Below, in pieces: positions 36,652 to 46,061 of a stretch of DNA of 64,000 nucleotides (positions within the stretch are counted from its first letter, which is position 1; every line of letters starts with the position of its first letter). The notes beneath the pieces are model-generated. The model saw only the letters and a program-made list of their open reading frames with translations. It ran no database searches and was not told the DNA's origin. The translations under genes were made by a program, and so were the position numbers. The DNA is from Clostridioides difficile (GTDB lineage: Bacteria; Bacillota; Clostridia; Peptostreptococcales; Peptostreptococcaceae), in contig CP103804.1 of assembly GCA_024919175.1 (NCBI GenBank), forward strand, positions 4,133,448-4,197,447. The letters run 5' to 3'.

Positions 36652-38766
36652 CTATTTTTTAATCAATTGAGTTAAATTGCCTGTGTATGTAAGCTTAAGT
36701 CCATGCATAGCTCGTGTACAGGCAATATATAATAAACTACGGTCGTAATCATTGTAATATGTTTTATTATTTACTGAAGGAATAACAACTTCATCAAATT
36801 CCAGCCCTTTTGACATTTTAATAGAGGTAACTGATACTCCTTTTACAAAACTAGAACTTTCAGGAGATATTAAGTTAACATCATAGTCTTTCTTAATAAC
36901 ATCATATATTGCTTTAGCCTCAATGTTGGTTTTTAATATAATACCAAGGGTAGCGTTGTTGCTTTCCTCAAACTGCTCAATCTCAATTTTTATCTTATCT
37001 ATCTCATCCTGTTCATTACTACATTTAATTAAAACTGGCTCCTCACCATGTCTTTCAATAGCCTCAAGTGAAGTTATATTTTGAATTTTCTTAGCAAAGT
37101 TAATAATCTCAAGAGTAGAACGATAACTCTTATTTAACATTACTAGTTCTCCATCATCATAAACCTGTACCATATCATCTAATGTGTGTAAATGATTAGG
37201 ATTGATTAGTTGTCCAAAATCTCCAAGAATAGTTTTTTTGCATTTGAAAAGTAAGTTTATTACAGCATATTGAATAGGAGTATAATCTTGCATTTCATCA
37301 ATGACAATGTGTCTTATCACTTTGTCTTCTTGCAATCCTTCATAAGCAGCATGAAGATATATAAAAGGATACACATCTGCCCACTCAAGGGTTTTCTTTG
37401 ATGGCATTACAAACATATCTTGAATATTCATCTGTCTGAAAAAGTCCTTATAAAGTGCCAAAGTATTTTTTATTGTTAACATTCCATTTAGATTTTTAAG
37501 TATATTTTTTACTTTTGGTAAATCATCTTCCATAATATTATCTGATTCAAATCTATAATGAATATCTTCTGCTACCATCTCCAATCTTCGCTTAACAGGA
37601 TATTTATTATATGCATCAAATCTTCTTCGTATCCAGTCACTTTCAGCTATAAAACTTCCAAAAGTATAATCTTTAGGAATAAAAACAACATTTGGCATTT
37701 GTTTTATGTACTTATCCATAAGCTTTAAAAAATCAAGTGTAGATTTAAAACGTACTCTTTCATCCCATTGTACATCATTTATTTCTAGAGAATCTTTTTC
37801 TCCTTCAAAATCAATAATTCGTTCTAATTGAACTTCGGCTATATCTTCAAAACTTAATTCGCACAGTGGTTCTTCTCCTAGCTCAGGAAGGACATTGGAA
37901 ATATAGTCACCAAAGACTTTATTAGGTGATAGAATAATTACATTATTTGCTGATATCTTATCTTTAAATCGATAAAGAAGAAAAGCAATTCTATGTAATG
38001 CTATGGATGTTTTTCCAGAACCAGCTACTCCTTGAATAATAAGAGTGTCAGCCTTGTCATTTCTAATAATTTGATTTTGCTCCTTTTGTATTGTTGAAAT
38101 AATGGATTTCATCTTTTCATCTGAAGTATTGCTAAGTTCCTGTTGAAGAATATCATCTTGTATATTCATAGAACTTTCAAGTACATATTCCAGTCTTCCA
38201 TTTTTAATTTTAAACTGTCGTTTACGTGTTATTTCTCCATCTATCCATCCAAGTGGTGCATGATACCCCGCTTTTCCTATCTCACAGTCATAAAACATAC
38301 TTGCCATTGGAGAACGCCAATCTAGTATTAAAAGCTCGTTTTCATAATCGAATGCAAATCGACCAATATAATACTTTGAATCATCACCTTCATCTTTTAG
38401 TTTAAAATCTATCCTAGCAAAATATGGTGAATCTTTCATTTTAGCAACCTTGTCTCGAACTTTTACCATAAAAGCCCCATAACTATCTATTTGCTTTAGT
38501 GCCAACTCATTCTGAAACATCTCATGTGGGTCTATCTCTCCACGATTTTTTACCATATATAATTTAGCATCCATATAATCTTTATCAAGTTTATCAACTG
38601 AATTTTCTGCTTTTTCCAAAGCATTATCCAACTTGTTATTTATATCTATAAGATATGAAATCTCATCTGGAAAAGATGTTGTTAATTCTATCTCTTGTTC
38701 AGACATATTATGTTTAGAATTAGATGTGATAGAATTACAATTCTCTAATTGCTGACTTTTAGACAT
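36652..38766 (-). CDS. HelD-like superfamily 1 helicase
   Basis: This protein of about 704 residues has an N-terminal charged helical region (about 1-110), a YYIGRFAF/ILDWRSPMASMFY domain, Walker A GVAGSGKTSIALHR near residue 250, Walker B VIDEMQDYT near 505, and late motifs NKSYRS and KGLEFDEVVIP. The architecture and the LSPNKVFGDYISNVLPELGE segment are those of HelD, which removes and recycles stalled RNA polymerase; relatives confer rifamycin tolerance. The ATG follows AAGGAGGG; an in-frame codon 18 bases upstream lacks a site. Confidence 0.85.
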   Translation of the reverse strand: MSKSQQLENCNSITSNSKHNMSEQEIELTTSFPDEISYLIDINNKLDNALEKAENSVDKLDKDYMDAKLYMVKNRGEIDPHEMFQNELALKQIDSYGAFMVKVRDKVAKMKDSPYFARIDFKLKDEGDDSKYYIGRFAFDYENELLILDWRSPMASMFYDCEIGKAGYHAPLGWIDGEITRKRQFKIKNGRLEYVLESSMNIQDDILQQELSNTSDEKMKSIISTIQKEQNQIIRNDKADTLIIQGVAGSGKTSIALHRIAFLLYRFKDKISANNVIILSPNKVFGDYISNVLPELGEEPLCELSFEDIAEVQLERIIDFEGEKDSLEINDVQWDERVRFKSTLDFLKLMDKYIKQMPNVVFIPKDYTFGSFIAESDWIRRRFDAYNKYPVKRRLEMVAEDIHYRFESDNIMEDDLPKVKNILKNLNGMLTIKNTLALYKDFFRQMNIQDMFVMPSKKTLEWADVYPFIYLHAAYEGLQEDKVIRHIVIDEMQDYTPIQYAVINLLFKCKKTILGDFGQLINPNHLHTLDDMVQVYDDGELVMLNKSYRSTLEIINFAKKIQNITSLEAIERHGEEPVLIKCSNEQDEIDKIKIEIEQFEESNNATLGIILKTNIEAKAIYDVIKKDYDVNLISPESSSFVKGVSVTSIKMSKGLEFDEVVIPSVNNKTYYNDYDRSLLYIACTRAMHGLKLTYTGNLTQLIKK

Positions 38767-39017
38767 TTGAACCCTCCTTATCAATTAAGTATTATCTTAA
38801 ATTATTATACTGAATTGAATTTTGTATTTTTTAATCATTCTTGCTCTTTGGTTCAAATTTAGTTTTTGTTTTAAATTCCAGACTCAAATTTTATATTTCT
38901 TTTTAAATAAAAAATACATTTTCTTATAGTTACAATCAAAGTTATGATAAACATGGACAAAAAATAAATATACCTACTAAATGTAAAATTATTTTTTAAT
39001 ACAATAGATTATTAGTA

Positions 39018-39872
39018 CTATTTATTCTCTTTTTCATTTTCAGAAGACAGGACAAATTTTTGAGTAGGATACCCAAATTCAGTCAGCAATTCAGCTTCTG
39101 CAAAGCCTAACTCCTTTATCATATTTCTATGTCCTGTATCAGCTTTATCTCCTTCTCTAAAAGTTGTAATTGAGACAGATGTATCTATCAAAAAATTTTC
39201 AATAACTTTTTTTAAAAACACCTGTGCAATATCTGAATTGCGATATTGAGGGTGTATTCCAAAAAAGTCAATGCTTCCAGTTTCTTTATTAAATACCATA
39301 TTTGCAATAGCAATGTGATTAAATTTTAATATCAAAGCTCTTTCTTCCAAAATATATTGTTCTAATTGAGAGATATACTCTTCCTCCTGTAAATTTGGAA
39401 ATCCATCTATAACCAATCTAACTAAATTCATCCATGATGGTATATCAGATATTTTAGCAAGTGCGATGTCTTTTTCTAATTCTGATATATTTTTTGAAAA
39501 TAAATTATCTTTTTTCAAAACAAATCTTAGCTGCAAAGGATAAAATTCTTGTTCTTTTCTATACTTATTTGGAGATTTTTTATACATATCTTTAAACACA
39601 GAAGTAAATGCTTGTTGACTCTCATAGCCAGCTATCAATGCAATTTCAATAATCGTTTTTTTGGAAAATACTAATAGTTTTGCTGCCTCTGTGAGTTTTC
39701 TTCGTTTTATATAATCATGTATTGTCAAACCAACAGAAGTTGTGAAAGTTCTATGCAGATGATATTTTGAATAATGAACAGCATTAGCAACTACATCTAA
39801 ATCTAGCTTTTCTGATAAATGCTCCTCTATATAATCAATAGCAGTTATAACATTATTTACTTTGTAAAACAT
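39018..39872 (-). CDS. AraC-type regulator fused to an acetyltransferase-like domain
   Basis: This protein of about 284 residues carries an AraC DNA-binding domain at the N-terminus (residues 10-105; YSKYHLHRTFTTSVG and IALIAGYESQQAFTSVFKDMYKKSPNKYR). The C-terminal half (about 150-275) has the GNAT pattern: HIAIANMVFNKETGSIDFFGIHP, YRNSDIAQVFLKKVI, and a final ELGF segment. A regulator that also carries an acetyl-CoA-type sensor or enzyme domain is unusual but known. The ATG was chosen for the AAAGGAGGAGAG site. It is monocistronic. Confidence 0.8.
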   Translation of the reverse strand: MFYKVNNVITAIDYIEEHLSEKLDLDVVANAVHYSKYHLHRTFTTSVGLTIHDYIKRRKLTEAAKLLVFSKKTIIEIALIAGYESQQAFTSVFKDMYKKSPNKYRKEQEFYPLQLRFVLKKDNLFSKNISELEKDIALAKISDIPSWMNLVRLVIDGFPNLQEEEYISQLEQYILEERALILKFNHIAIANMVFNKETGSIDFFGIHPQYRNSDIAQVFLKKVIENFLIDTSVSITTFREGDKADTGHRNMIKELGFAEAELLTEFGYPTQKFVLSSENEKENK

Positions 39873-39997
39873 TGCAGCTCTCCTCCTTTTATCCATGAGA
39901 CATTATATCAATTACTTCTCCATTATATTTAATAAATCTTGCTCTTTTTTATAATATAACAAAATTTCAACTTTATAGTTTATTATCTTATCTTCTA

Positions 39998-40891
39998 TTA
40001 TTTAATTAAAGACTCCAACCCTTTAATTTGTAATAGTTTTTCGTTTAATAAAGCTAAAAACTTATCTATTATTTCATGTTTACTAGATTCTTTAACTAAA
40101 TAATAAATAAACCTATCTGGTGGTGCATCCTTTATATAATGTATTTTAATGTTAGAGATTTCTTTAAGATGATATGCTACTGATACTGGCACAATAGCCC
40201 ATACATTTTCTTGTCTCATAAAATACTCCAAAAGGGACATTTGGTCTAAAAACACTTTTGGTTGAAGAGTTGAGCGAAACCAAAAGTTATGCCACAAATC
40301 ATATTCAAGATTCCATGGAAGTCTTATTTCATCAGCAACATCTAAAACAGATGGGTGCAATTCGCCATTGTATTTCGAGCCATAACTTGTTACAAGTAAC
40401 ATGGCTTCTTTAAAGATTGGTATTGTTTCTATATTATTGAAAAACATATCATCTGAAATAAGAGCTATATCAACTTCCCCTTTTGAAACATAATCATATG
40501 CTTCATAAGAATGATAGTTATAAAAGTTTACATTATACTCTGGATATGTATTCATAAAATAGGAAAATACATCTGGAAGGATGTATGAGCTAACACTTCC
40601 TATAGAGGATATATTTAGGATTTTACTTCTATCAATCTTAGTTATATACTTAGCTTCTTGTAAGAGAGCTTTATATTTTTCTGCAATTGGAACAAATGCC
40701 TTCCCTTCTTCTGTCAATTCCGATATTCGTACTCCTTTTTTTCGATTAATTAATTTGTATCCCAATTCGGTTTCTAATGCATGTATACGTCTACTTAAAG
40801 CTGGCTGAGTAACATATAAACTTTCAGCAGCAGCAGAAATGCTTCCTAGCTTTATAATAGTCAAAAAAGCTTGTATCTCAAGTTCTGTCAT
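39998..40891 (-). CDS. LysR-family regulator
   Basis: This 297-residue protein has an N-terminal winged helix (ISAAAESLYVTQPALSRRIHALE, ideal family match) and a periplasmic-binding-like effector domain. The start follows GAGGTAAG. It is divergent from the MATE transporter; a 26-base perfect dyad lies in between, close to its own start. It probably controls the transporter and itself. Confidence 0.92.
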   Translation of the reverse strand: MTELEIQAFLTIIKLGSISAAAESLYVTQPALSRRIHALETELGYKLINRKKGVRISELTEEGKAFVPIAEKYKALLQEAKYITKIDRSKILNISSIGSVSSYILPDVFSYFMNTYPEYNVNFYNYHSYEAYDYVSKGEVDIALISDDMFFNNIETIPIFKEAMLLVTSYGSKYNGELHPSVLDVADEIRLPWNLEYDLWHNFWFRSTLQPKVFLDQMSLLEYFMRQENVWAIVPVSVAYHLKEISNIKIHYIKDAPPDRFIYYLVKESSKHEIIDKFLALLNEKLLQIKGLESLIK

Positions 40892-40907
40892 ATTCTTACC
40901 TCAATTC

Positions 40908-40933
40908 ATAATATAAATATTTATTTATATTAT
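40908..40933. promoter_or_regulatory. Dyad operator between lysR and the MATE gene
   Basis: Perfect inverted repeat of 12-base arms around TT (40908-40919 and 40922-40933), all A/T, including T-N11-A spacing as in LysR boxes. Position just upstream of the lysR start suggests autoregulation. AT richness lowers the significance. Confidence 0.45.
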
Positions 40934-41012
40934 ATGGATAAAAACAGCATTTTACAATTATTTAATATGACTGTAAACTAATTGTATCTTAAAAATTTAA
41001 CGAGGTGTCATT

Positions 41013-42335
41013 ATGAAATATACAACTAACTTAACAGAGGGAAACATAAGGAATGAATTGCTTATACTCATGTTCCCATTACTCTTAGGAAATATACTTC
41101 AACAACTTTATAATACTATTGATGCTATTATAGTTGGTAGGTTTGTCAGTCAAACTGCTTTTGCCGCTGTAGGTGTAGCAGGAACTATTATGAACCTTTT
41201 TATATTTATACTAAGTGGAAGTTGTACAGGTATATCAATTATATTTGCACATTTTTATGGAGCTGGTGATTTATCTTCATTTAGAAAAGAATCTTTTCTA
41301 GCAACTGTCTTTGGCATTACATTAACTTTAGGATTAAGTATATGTGCAATATTTATGCTTTCTCCATTACTAAATTTAATTCATACACCACAAGAAGTTT
41401 CAAGCATTGCTATATCATACCTAAATATTATTTTTTGTGGCCTTATCGCAACATACTTTTATAATTTATTATCAGCAGCCTTAAGGGCTGTTGGGAATAC
41501 TAAAGCTGCCCTAATTATCTTAATGCTTTCAATGATAATAAATACTGTTTTGGATATAATTTTTGTTGCAGTATGTGATTTTGGAATTCAAGGAGCAGCT
41601 TTTGCAACTGTACTTTCACAGACTCTTGCATCAATTTTTTGCTTTATTTATATAAGAAAAAACATTTCATTTATTTTGTTTAGAAAGAAAGATATGAAGT
41701 TTGAATTGAAATTACTAAGATTAACTCTCTCCTATAGTCTAATTTCAGCTCTTCATCAATCTAGTTTATACATCGGAAAATTGCTAGTACAGGGAGCTGT
41801 AAATCTAATGGGAACAGACATGATTACGGCATATACTGCTACAACAAGAATTGAAGGCTTTGCCAATTCTTTTGGTGATAGTGGCGCTGAGGCTATCTCT
41901 ATATTTGTCGCACAAAATACTGGAAATGAAAATAAAAAAAGAGCAAAGCAAGGATTTTATACGGGATTGATTATACTAGTGTGTCTAGGAATTGGATTAT
42001 CTTTGATAATGTATTTCTTTGCAAAGACTACTATTGAATTTATGACTACTAATTCCAATAGTAGAATTATAATAAACGGCATAGAGTACATGAAAACTAT
42101 AGCTATTTTCTATGTTTTATGTTTTATAGGGAGTGCATTTGTTGGATGGTATAGAGGAAGTGGAAAAGTAAATATTCCTGTGATTGGAACCATCTTACAT
42201 ATATCAATTCGTGTTATTATTTCTTATTTGTTTATTCAACAATTTGGTTTAAAAACGATTGCATTTGCTACTGGCATAGGATGGGTTTTTATTGTAACAT
42301 TTCAGTATATTATTTTTTGTAAGTCAAAAAAATAG
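41013..42335 (+). CDS. MATE-family efflux transporter
   Basis: This 440-residue membrane protein has about twelve segments in two halves. The N-terminal pattern LLILMFPLLLGNILQQLYNTIDAIIVGRFV is the MATE signature of NorM/MepA/CdeA-like Na+ or H+ drug antiporters. The start follows GAGGTG. It is divergent from a LysR gene that probably regulates it. Substrates cannot be predicted. Confidence 0.92.
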   Translation: MKYTTNLTEGNIRNELLILMFPLLLGNILQQLYNTIDAIIVGRFVSQTAFAAVGVAGTIMNLFIFILSGSCTGISIIFAHFYGAGDLSSFRKESFLATVFGITLTLGLSICAIFMLSPLLNLIHTPQEVSSIAISYLNIIFCGLIATYFYNLLSAALRAVGNTKAALIILMLSMIINTVLDIIFVAVCDFGIQGAAFATVLSQTLASIFCFIYIRKNISFILFRKKDMKFELKLLRLTLSYSLISALHQSSLYIGKLLVQGAVNLMGTDMITAYTATTRIEGFANSFGDSGAEAISIFVAQNTGNENKKRAKQGFYTGLIILVCLGIGLSLIMYFFAKTTIEFMTTNSNSRIIINGIEYMKTIAIFYVLCFIGSAFVGWYRGSGKVNIPVIGTILHISIRVIISYLFIQQFGLKTIAFATGIGWVFIVTFQYIIFCKSKK

Positions 42336-42366
42336 AAAGGTGAACTCTATTCAAAGTTCACCTTTT
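42336..42366 (+). terminator. Intrinsic terminator
   Basis: AAAGGTGAACT (42336-42346) pairs with AGTTCACCTTT (42355-42365), starting directly after the MATE stop codon, with a T-rich tail. Confidence 0.8.
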
Positions 42367-42520
42367 ATGTAAATAACTCTTTTTATTTTTATAGATATTA
42401 ATCCAATTTATGATATATCAGAGTTAAGATTAATAAATTAAACTTTTGATTATATAATATATTACCTTAAGCTATTTATTAGTAAATCTATTTTAAGTTA
42501 ACCCTGTGTTTTAGTTAATA

Positions 42521-42877
42521 TTATTTTGTATGCTGAACATACTCTACAATTGTTCCATCTGGATGTTTTACTGTCATATTATATCCTGTAGGAACTTTTT
42601 TCTTGTCTCTTATCACTACAGCTCCACTTTGTAGCAAATAACGTCTCCATTCATCCACAGAATCGACCATAAAAGTAGCTTTCGTTTCTATAAATGGTTT
42701 AAGAGCAGTATCAGAACCAGATAACAGCAAAACATTTCCTACCTGAGCCAATTCTAACCCCACTTCTTTATAAGAAAAACGTAAAGAACATTTCTCTTTT
42801 AAAAGATTTTCATAAAAAGGAATGGCATTTTCTATCTCCTTAATATAAAAACGTGTTAATACATCATATATCTTCAT
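42521..42877 (-). CDS. VOC-superfamily (glyoxalase-like) protein
   Basis: This 118-residue protein has the beta-alpha-beta-beta-beta pattern of VOC proteins: YDVLTRFYIKEIENAIPFYENLL at the start, GNVLLLSG, and the C-terminal MTVKHPDGTIVEYVQH with its metal-binding-type Glu. These include glyoxalases and drug-binding proteins. It is monocistronic and downstream of no operon. The substrate is unknown. Confidence 0.8.
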   Translation of the reverse strand: MKIYDVLTRFYIKEIENAIPFYENLLKEKCSLRFSYKEVGLELAQVGNVLLLSGSDTALKPFIETKATFMVDSVDEWRRYLLQSGAVVIRDKKKVPTGYNMTVKHPDGTIVEYVQHTK

Positions 42878-43098
42878 AGTATTTACTCCTTTATTTATCT
42901 TGTTTCTTCTCGATTATATCATTTTGCAAATATTATGACAATATATCAATCATTACACCCCAACAACATCATATGTTATACATTTTCTAAATTGTCATGC
43001 AAATTAATAAATATATATTTAAGACATAACATTACTAAAAATATCTAGTCAGAGTAAAATAAATTATGTAATACAACAAATATGCTTATTTAATTAAG

Positions 43099-44175
43099 TT
43101 ATTTCTTTATAGCATTTAATCTTCTTCCCACTCTGCTCAATAATTCATTTGATATACTACCTGAGTTGTCTGCAACTTCAGGAGCAGATAATTCCGATAA
43201 ATTATCTCTTCCTATTAATATAGCTGTATTACCAACTTCTACATTAGGTATACATGTAATATCAACAGCAAGTTGGTCCATGCAAATTCGACCCACTATT
43301 GGAGCTTGACAACCATTTATTATTACATGTCCTTTTCCACAAGATAAATTTCTAGGTATACCATCAGCATAACCAATAGATAGTATAGCAATTGTGCTAT
43401 CTCTGCCTGCAACAAAGACTCTTCCATACCCAAAACTATCATCTTTTTGTATCTTTCTAATAAGAACTACTTGTGATTTTAAAGATAAAACAGGGCGTAA
43501 GTCAAGTTGAAGTTTAGTCGTATCATTTGGAGAACTTAGTACCCCATATAATGCAATTCCAATTCTTGCATAGTCACACTTAAGATTAGGATAATTTAAA
43601 AAACCATAACTACTTTGGATATGTATTTTAGGGAATTTTATACCTTTTTCTGACAGTAAATCAATTAACTTATAAAAACATTCAATTTGTTTATTTGTAA
43701 AGTCCACATCTTCATCTACCAGACTATCTGAAACACATAAGTGTGTAAATATACCACGTATATCTAAATATTTTAATTTAGATGCTTTTAAAATTGACAT
43801 CACATCAGTAGCATCAAAACCAAGTCTGTGCATACCTGTATCAATTTTAAGATGTGACTTTATGTTGTATCCCTGTTTGTTTAAACAGATAGCATGATTA
43901 AGGTCAATAATACTTTGTGTAAGATTGTATTTATGAATTTCTTTTGCCCTTACTGGATTAGTATATCCAAGAATTAATATTTCTCCTAATATTCCATATC
44001 GACGTAAATCAATACCTTCATCTATTGTTGCTACAGCAAATGCTTTTACACCCATGTGATTTGCACAAGTTGCTACCTCCAGAGCACTATGACCATAGGC
44101 ATTAGCTTTCACGACTGCCATAAATTCACAATCTTCTGGCATAGCGTTTTGTAATACTCCTACATTATGTTCCAA
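43099..44175 (-). CDS. vanT: VanT serine racemase domain, cut off by an upstream TGA
   Basis: The racemase half of VanT has about 358 residues from a TTG, with VVKANAYGH carrying the PLP-binding Lys, GYADGIPR, and a normal C-terminus. It should form D-Ser for VanG. It is in the same frame as the membrane half upstream. The 15 codons between the TGA (44221-44223) and this TTG still encode the conserved first strand (RAWIEIDLKN), so the natural start is upstream and the gene is interrupted rather than naturally split. No convincing ribosome site precedes the TTG. Confidence 0.8.
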   Translation of the reverse strand: MEHNVGVLQNAMPEDCEFMAVVKANAYGHSALEVATCANHMGVKAFAVATIDEGIDLRRYGILGEILILGYTNPVRAKEIHKYNLTQSIIDLNHAICLNKQGYNIKSHLKIDTGMHRLGFDATDVMSILKASKLKYLDIRGIFTHLCVSDSLVDEDVDFTNKQIECFYKLIDLLSEKGIKFPKIHIQSSYGFLNYPNLKCDYARIGIALYGVLSSPNDTTKLQLDLRPVLSLKSQVVLIRKIQKDDSFGYGRVFVAGRDSTIAILSIGYADGIPRNLSCGKGHVIINGCQAPIVGRICMDQLAVDITCIPNVEVGNTAILIGRDNLSELSAPEVADNSGSISNELLSRVGRRLNAIKK

Positions 44176-44220
44176 ATTCTTTAAATCAATTTCAATCCAA
44201 GCTCTGTTGGTATTTACCTT

Positions 44221-45237
44221 TCAAGTCTTTTTCTGTTTCCCTTTTAAAAGTTTAAGAAGCCATATAATAATTATAGAAGCTATAAAAGATGCTAAGCTTA
44301 CCACTAGATAATGAATAAGGCTATTGTCAACTAAGATAGTTTGTATTCCAAGTATTTTAGAAAACATACGAATAATTACAATCATCATAGGATGTATAAT
44401 ATAAATAATTAATGATGATGTTCGCAATAACCTAGCTCGAGGACCTTTTAAAAATGTTAAAGCTGTAAATAAGAAATACATACATGGCAATAACATAATA
44501 TACATACTGTCATGACGCTGTACCCCTAGTTTATGTAAAAACATGCCTTCACAAAACATAAGTAAGAATGATATAAGAAATCCAATCAAGCTATTTTTAG
44601 GTGACATGTAATTATATTTATTAGCTATTATCCCTCCAAGTATGAAAAATACAGGGGCAAAAAACACACCATTTCGTGTATAATCTGATACTTCAAAAAT
44701 ATACCCATATAAATTCTTTAATAATGGTAGTTTTTCTGAAAAACCATAATAACTATCACCAAACATAGCAATTACATAAAGGATAATAGTAATTATAAAT
44801 GAGTATTTTAAACCTAGTTTTTTTACAAGAAAGTATGCAATACTTGCACCAATAATTGATGCAGGAAGATACCATAAATGATATAAAGTCCCATCAAATA
44901 CTATGTCCTTAATAATATTAGGCAATAAATTATTCATGGAAAAATATCCATTGTAAATATTTAAAGGAATATAAATTACAATAGCTATCCCATAGATAAA
45001 TAATGCATTTTTTAGAAAAGATTTCAATTTATCATAATTATAATTATGTCTTGAAATCAGAAAAAAGCCTGATAGCATAAAAAAGAATGGCACAGCAATA
45101 CGAGCAATTATACGAGTCAATACAAAGTCAGACATTTCACTATATGACAATAATGGTGATGTATGAATTGCAATTATAAGGAGCGCTGCTATTATCCTAA
45201 AGTAATCAAGCCCTGCATAGGATTTATTCCTAATCAT
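44221..45237 (-). CDS. vanT: VanT membrane (acyltransferase-3-like) domain, ends at in-frame TGA
   Basis: The N-terminal half of VanT has 338 residues and about ten membrane segments (GLDYFRIIAALLIIAIHTSPLL; VPFFFMLSGFF). This is the acyltransferase-3-like domain thought to import serine in VanT proteins. The start follows GGAGGAATA, 17 bases after the vanXY stop. The frame ends at TGA after KGKQKKT, then continues in frame into the racemase domain: 713 codons in total if the TGA were read through. A nonsense mutation, sequencing error or read-through are the options. Confidence 0.85.
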   Translation of the reverse strand: MIRNKSYAGLDYFRIIAALLIIAIHTSPLLSYSEMSDFVLTRIIARIAVPFFFMLSGFFLISRHNYNYDKLKSFLKNALFIYGIAIVIYIPLNIYNGYFSMNNLLPNIIKDIVFDGTLYHLWYLPASIIGASIAYFLVKKLGLKYSFIITIILYVIAMFGDSYYGFSEKLPLLKNLYGYIFEVSDYTRNGVFFAPVFFILGGIIANKYNYMSPKNSLIGFLISFLLMFCEGMFLHKLGVQRHDSMYIMLLPCMYFLFTALTFLKGPRARLLRTSSLIIYIIHPMMIVIIRMFSKILGIQTILVDNSLIHYLVVSLASFIASIIIIWLLKLLKGKQKKT

Positions 45238-45254
45238 TCTTATTCCTCCATTTC

Positions 45255-46061
45255 TTAGTCATTTTTATTTCTCCAAAGTGTCACAATAAAACCATCCTTA
45301 TTATTACCTGATATTTGATAGACGCATTGTTCAGGTATAGAGATTCTTACTTCTTCTTTAGCATAAAGAGGTACATAAAATATTTCTATGATTTTTTCTT
45401 TATCCTCTATCTTCAAACAATTTGTATAGGAAAATCCCTTGATATATTCTATGTATTCTTCAAGAGCTAGATTCATTTTATTAATAATCTCAGAATGTGG
45501 ATATCCAACATAACGAAAATGCCATGGTTCTTGAGATATTCCTGTTATTTCTTCTTTTTTACACTGATAACGCTCTATAAAACCATAATGTGGTGCTGTT
45601 TTACGAAACTCATTGCATATACCATTATAAGGAAACTCAGGGCAAATAAAATCTATAATATCTTTCTTTAATCCTAGGTCAATAGCAAGCCCTGTCTGGT
45701 GTTCACTGCTATTTGGAAGTGCCACAAACTTTTCAGTAAAATCTTTTCCATTGTCATGCAGAGAACTTGAATATATATCCTGTTGTTCATTTGCAGTACG
45801 ATATCCACTTACAGGTACTATTTCATTTATACCACCTATATTTTTTAAAATATGTTGTAAAACATTTGTAGCTTCACGTTTCATAAGAATACTTGGAAAT
45901 CTTGTATCCACAGAGATTAAATCCATATCTTCAGATGTTTTAACTGGTAAAGAAGCATTTACTAGAATTAAATTTCCATCATAAATTTTATCTTTAGTTA
46001 ATAAAATATTATTTACCATTTCATCTTCTTTATTTTTATCTAATAAAATATTATTTATCAT
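45255..46061 (-). CDS. vanXY: VanXY D,D-peptidase
   Basis: This 268-residue zinc peptidase cleaves D-Ala-ending dipeptides and pentapeptides so that D-Ala-D-Ser precursors dominate. Motifs: SSEHQTGLAIDLG (the SxHxxGxAxD zinc site) and EPWHFRYVG (catalytic Glu and third zinc ligand His). The start overlaps the vanG stop (ATGA). The N-terminus holds a tandem near-duplication: M-x-NNILL occurs at residues 1-7 and again at 15-21. The protein lacks a signal peptide, as expected. Confidence 0.92.
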   Translation of the reverse strand: MINNILLDKNKEDEMVNNILLTKDKIYDGNLILVNASLPVKTSEDMDLISVDTRFPSILMKREATNVLQHILKNIGGINEIVPVSGYRTANEQQDIYSSSLHDNGKDFTEKFVALPNSSEHQTGLAIDLGLKKDIIDFICPEFPYNGICNEFRKTAPHYGFIERYQCKKEEITGISQEPWHFRYVGYPHSEIINKMNLALEEYIEYIKGFSYTNCLKIEDKEKIIEIFYVPLYAKEEVRISIPEQCVYQISGNNKDGFIVTLWRNKND

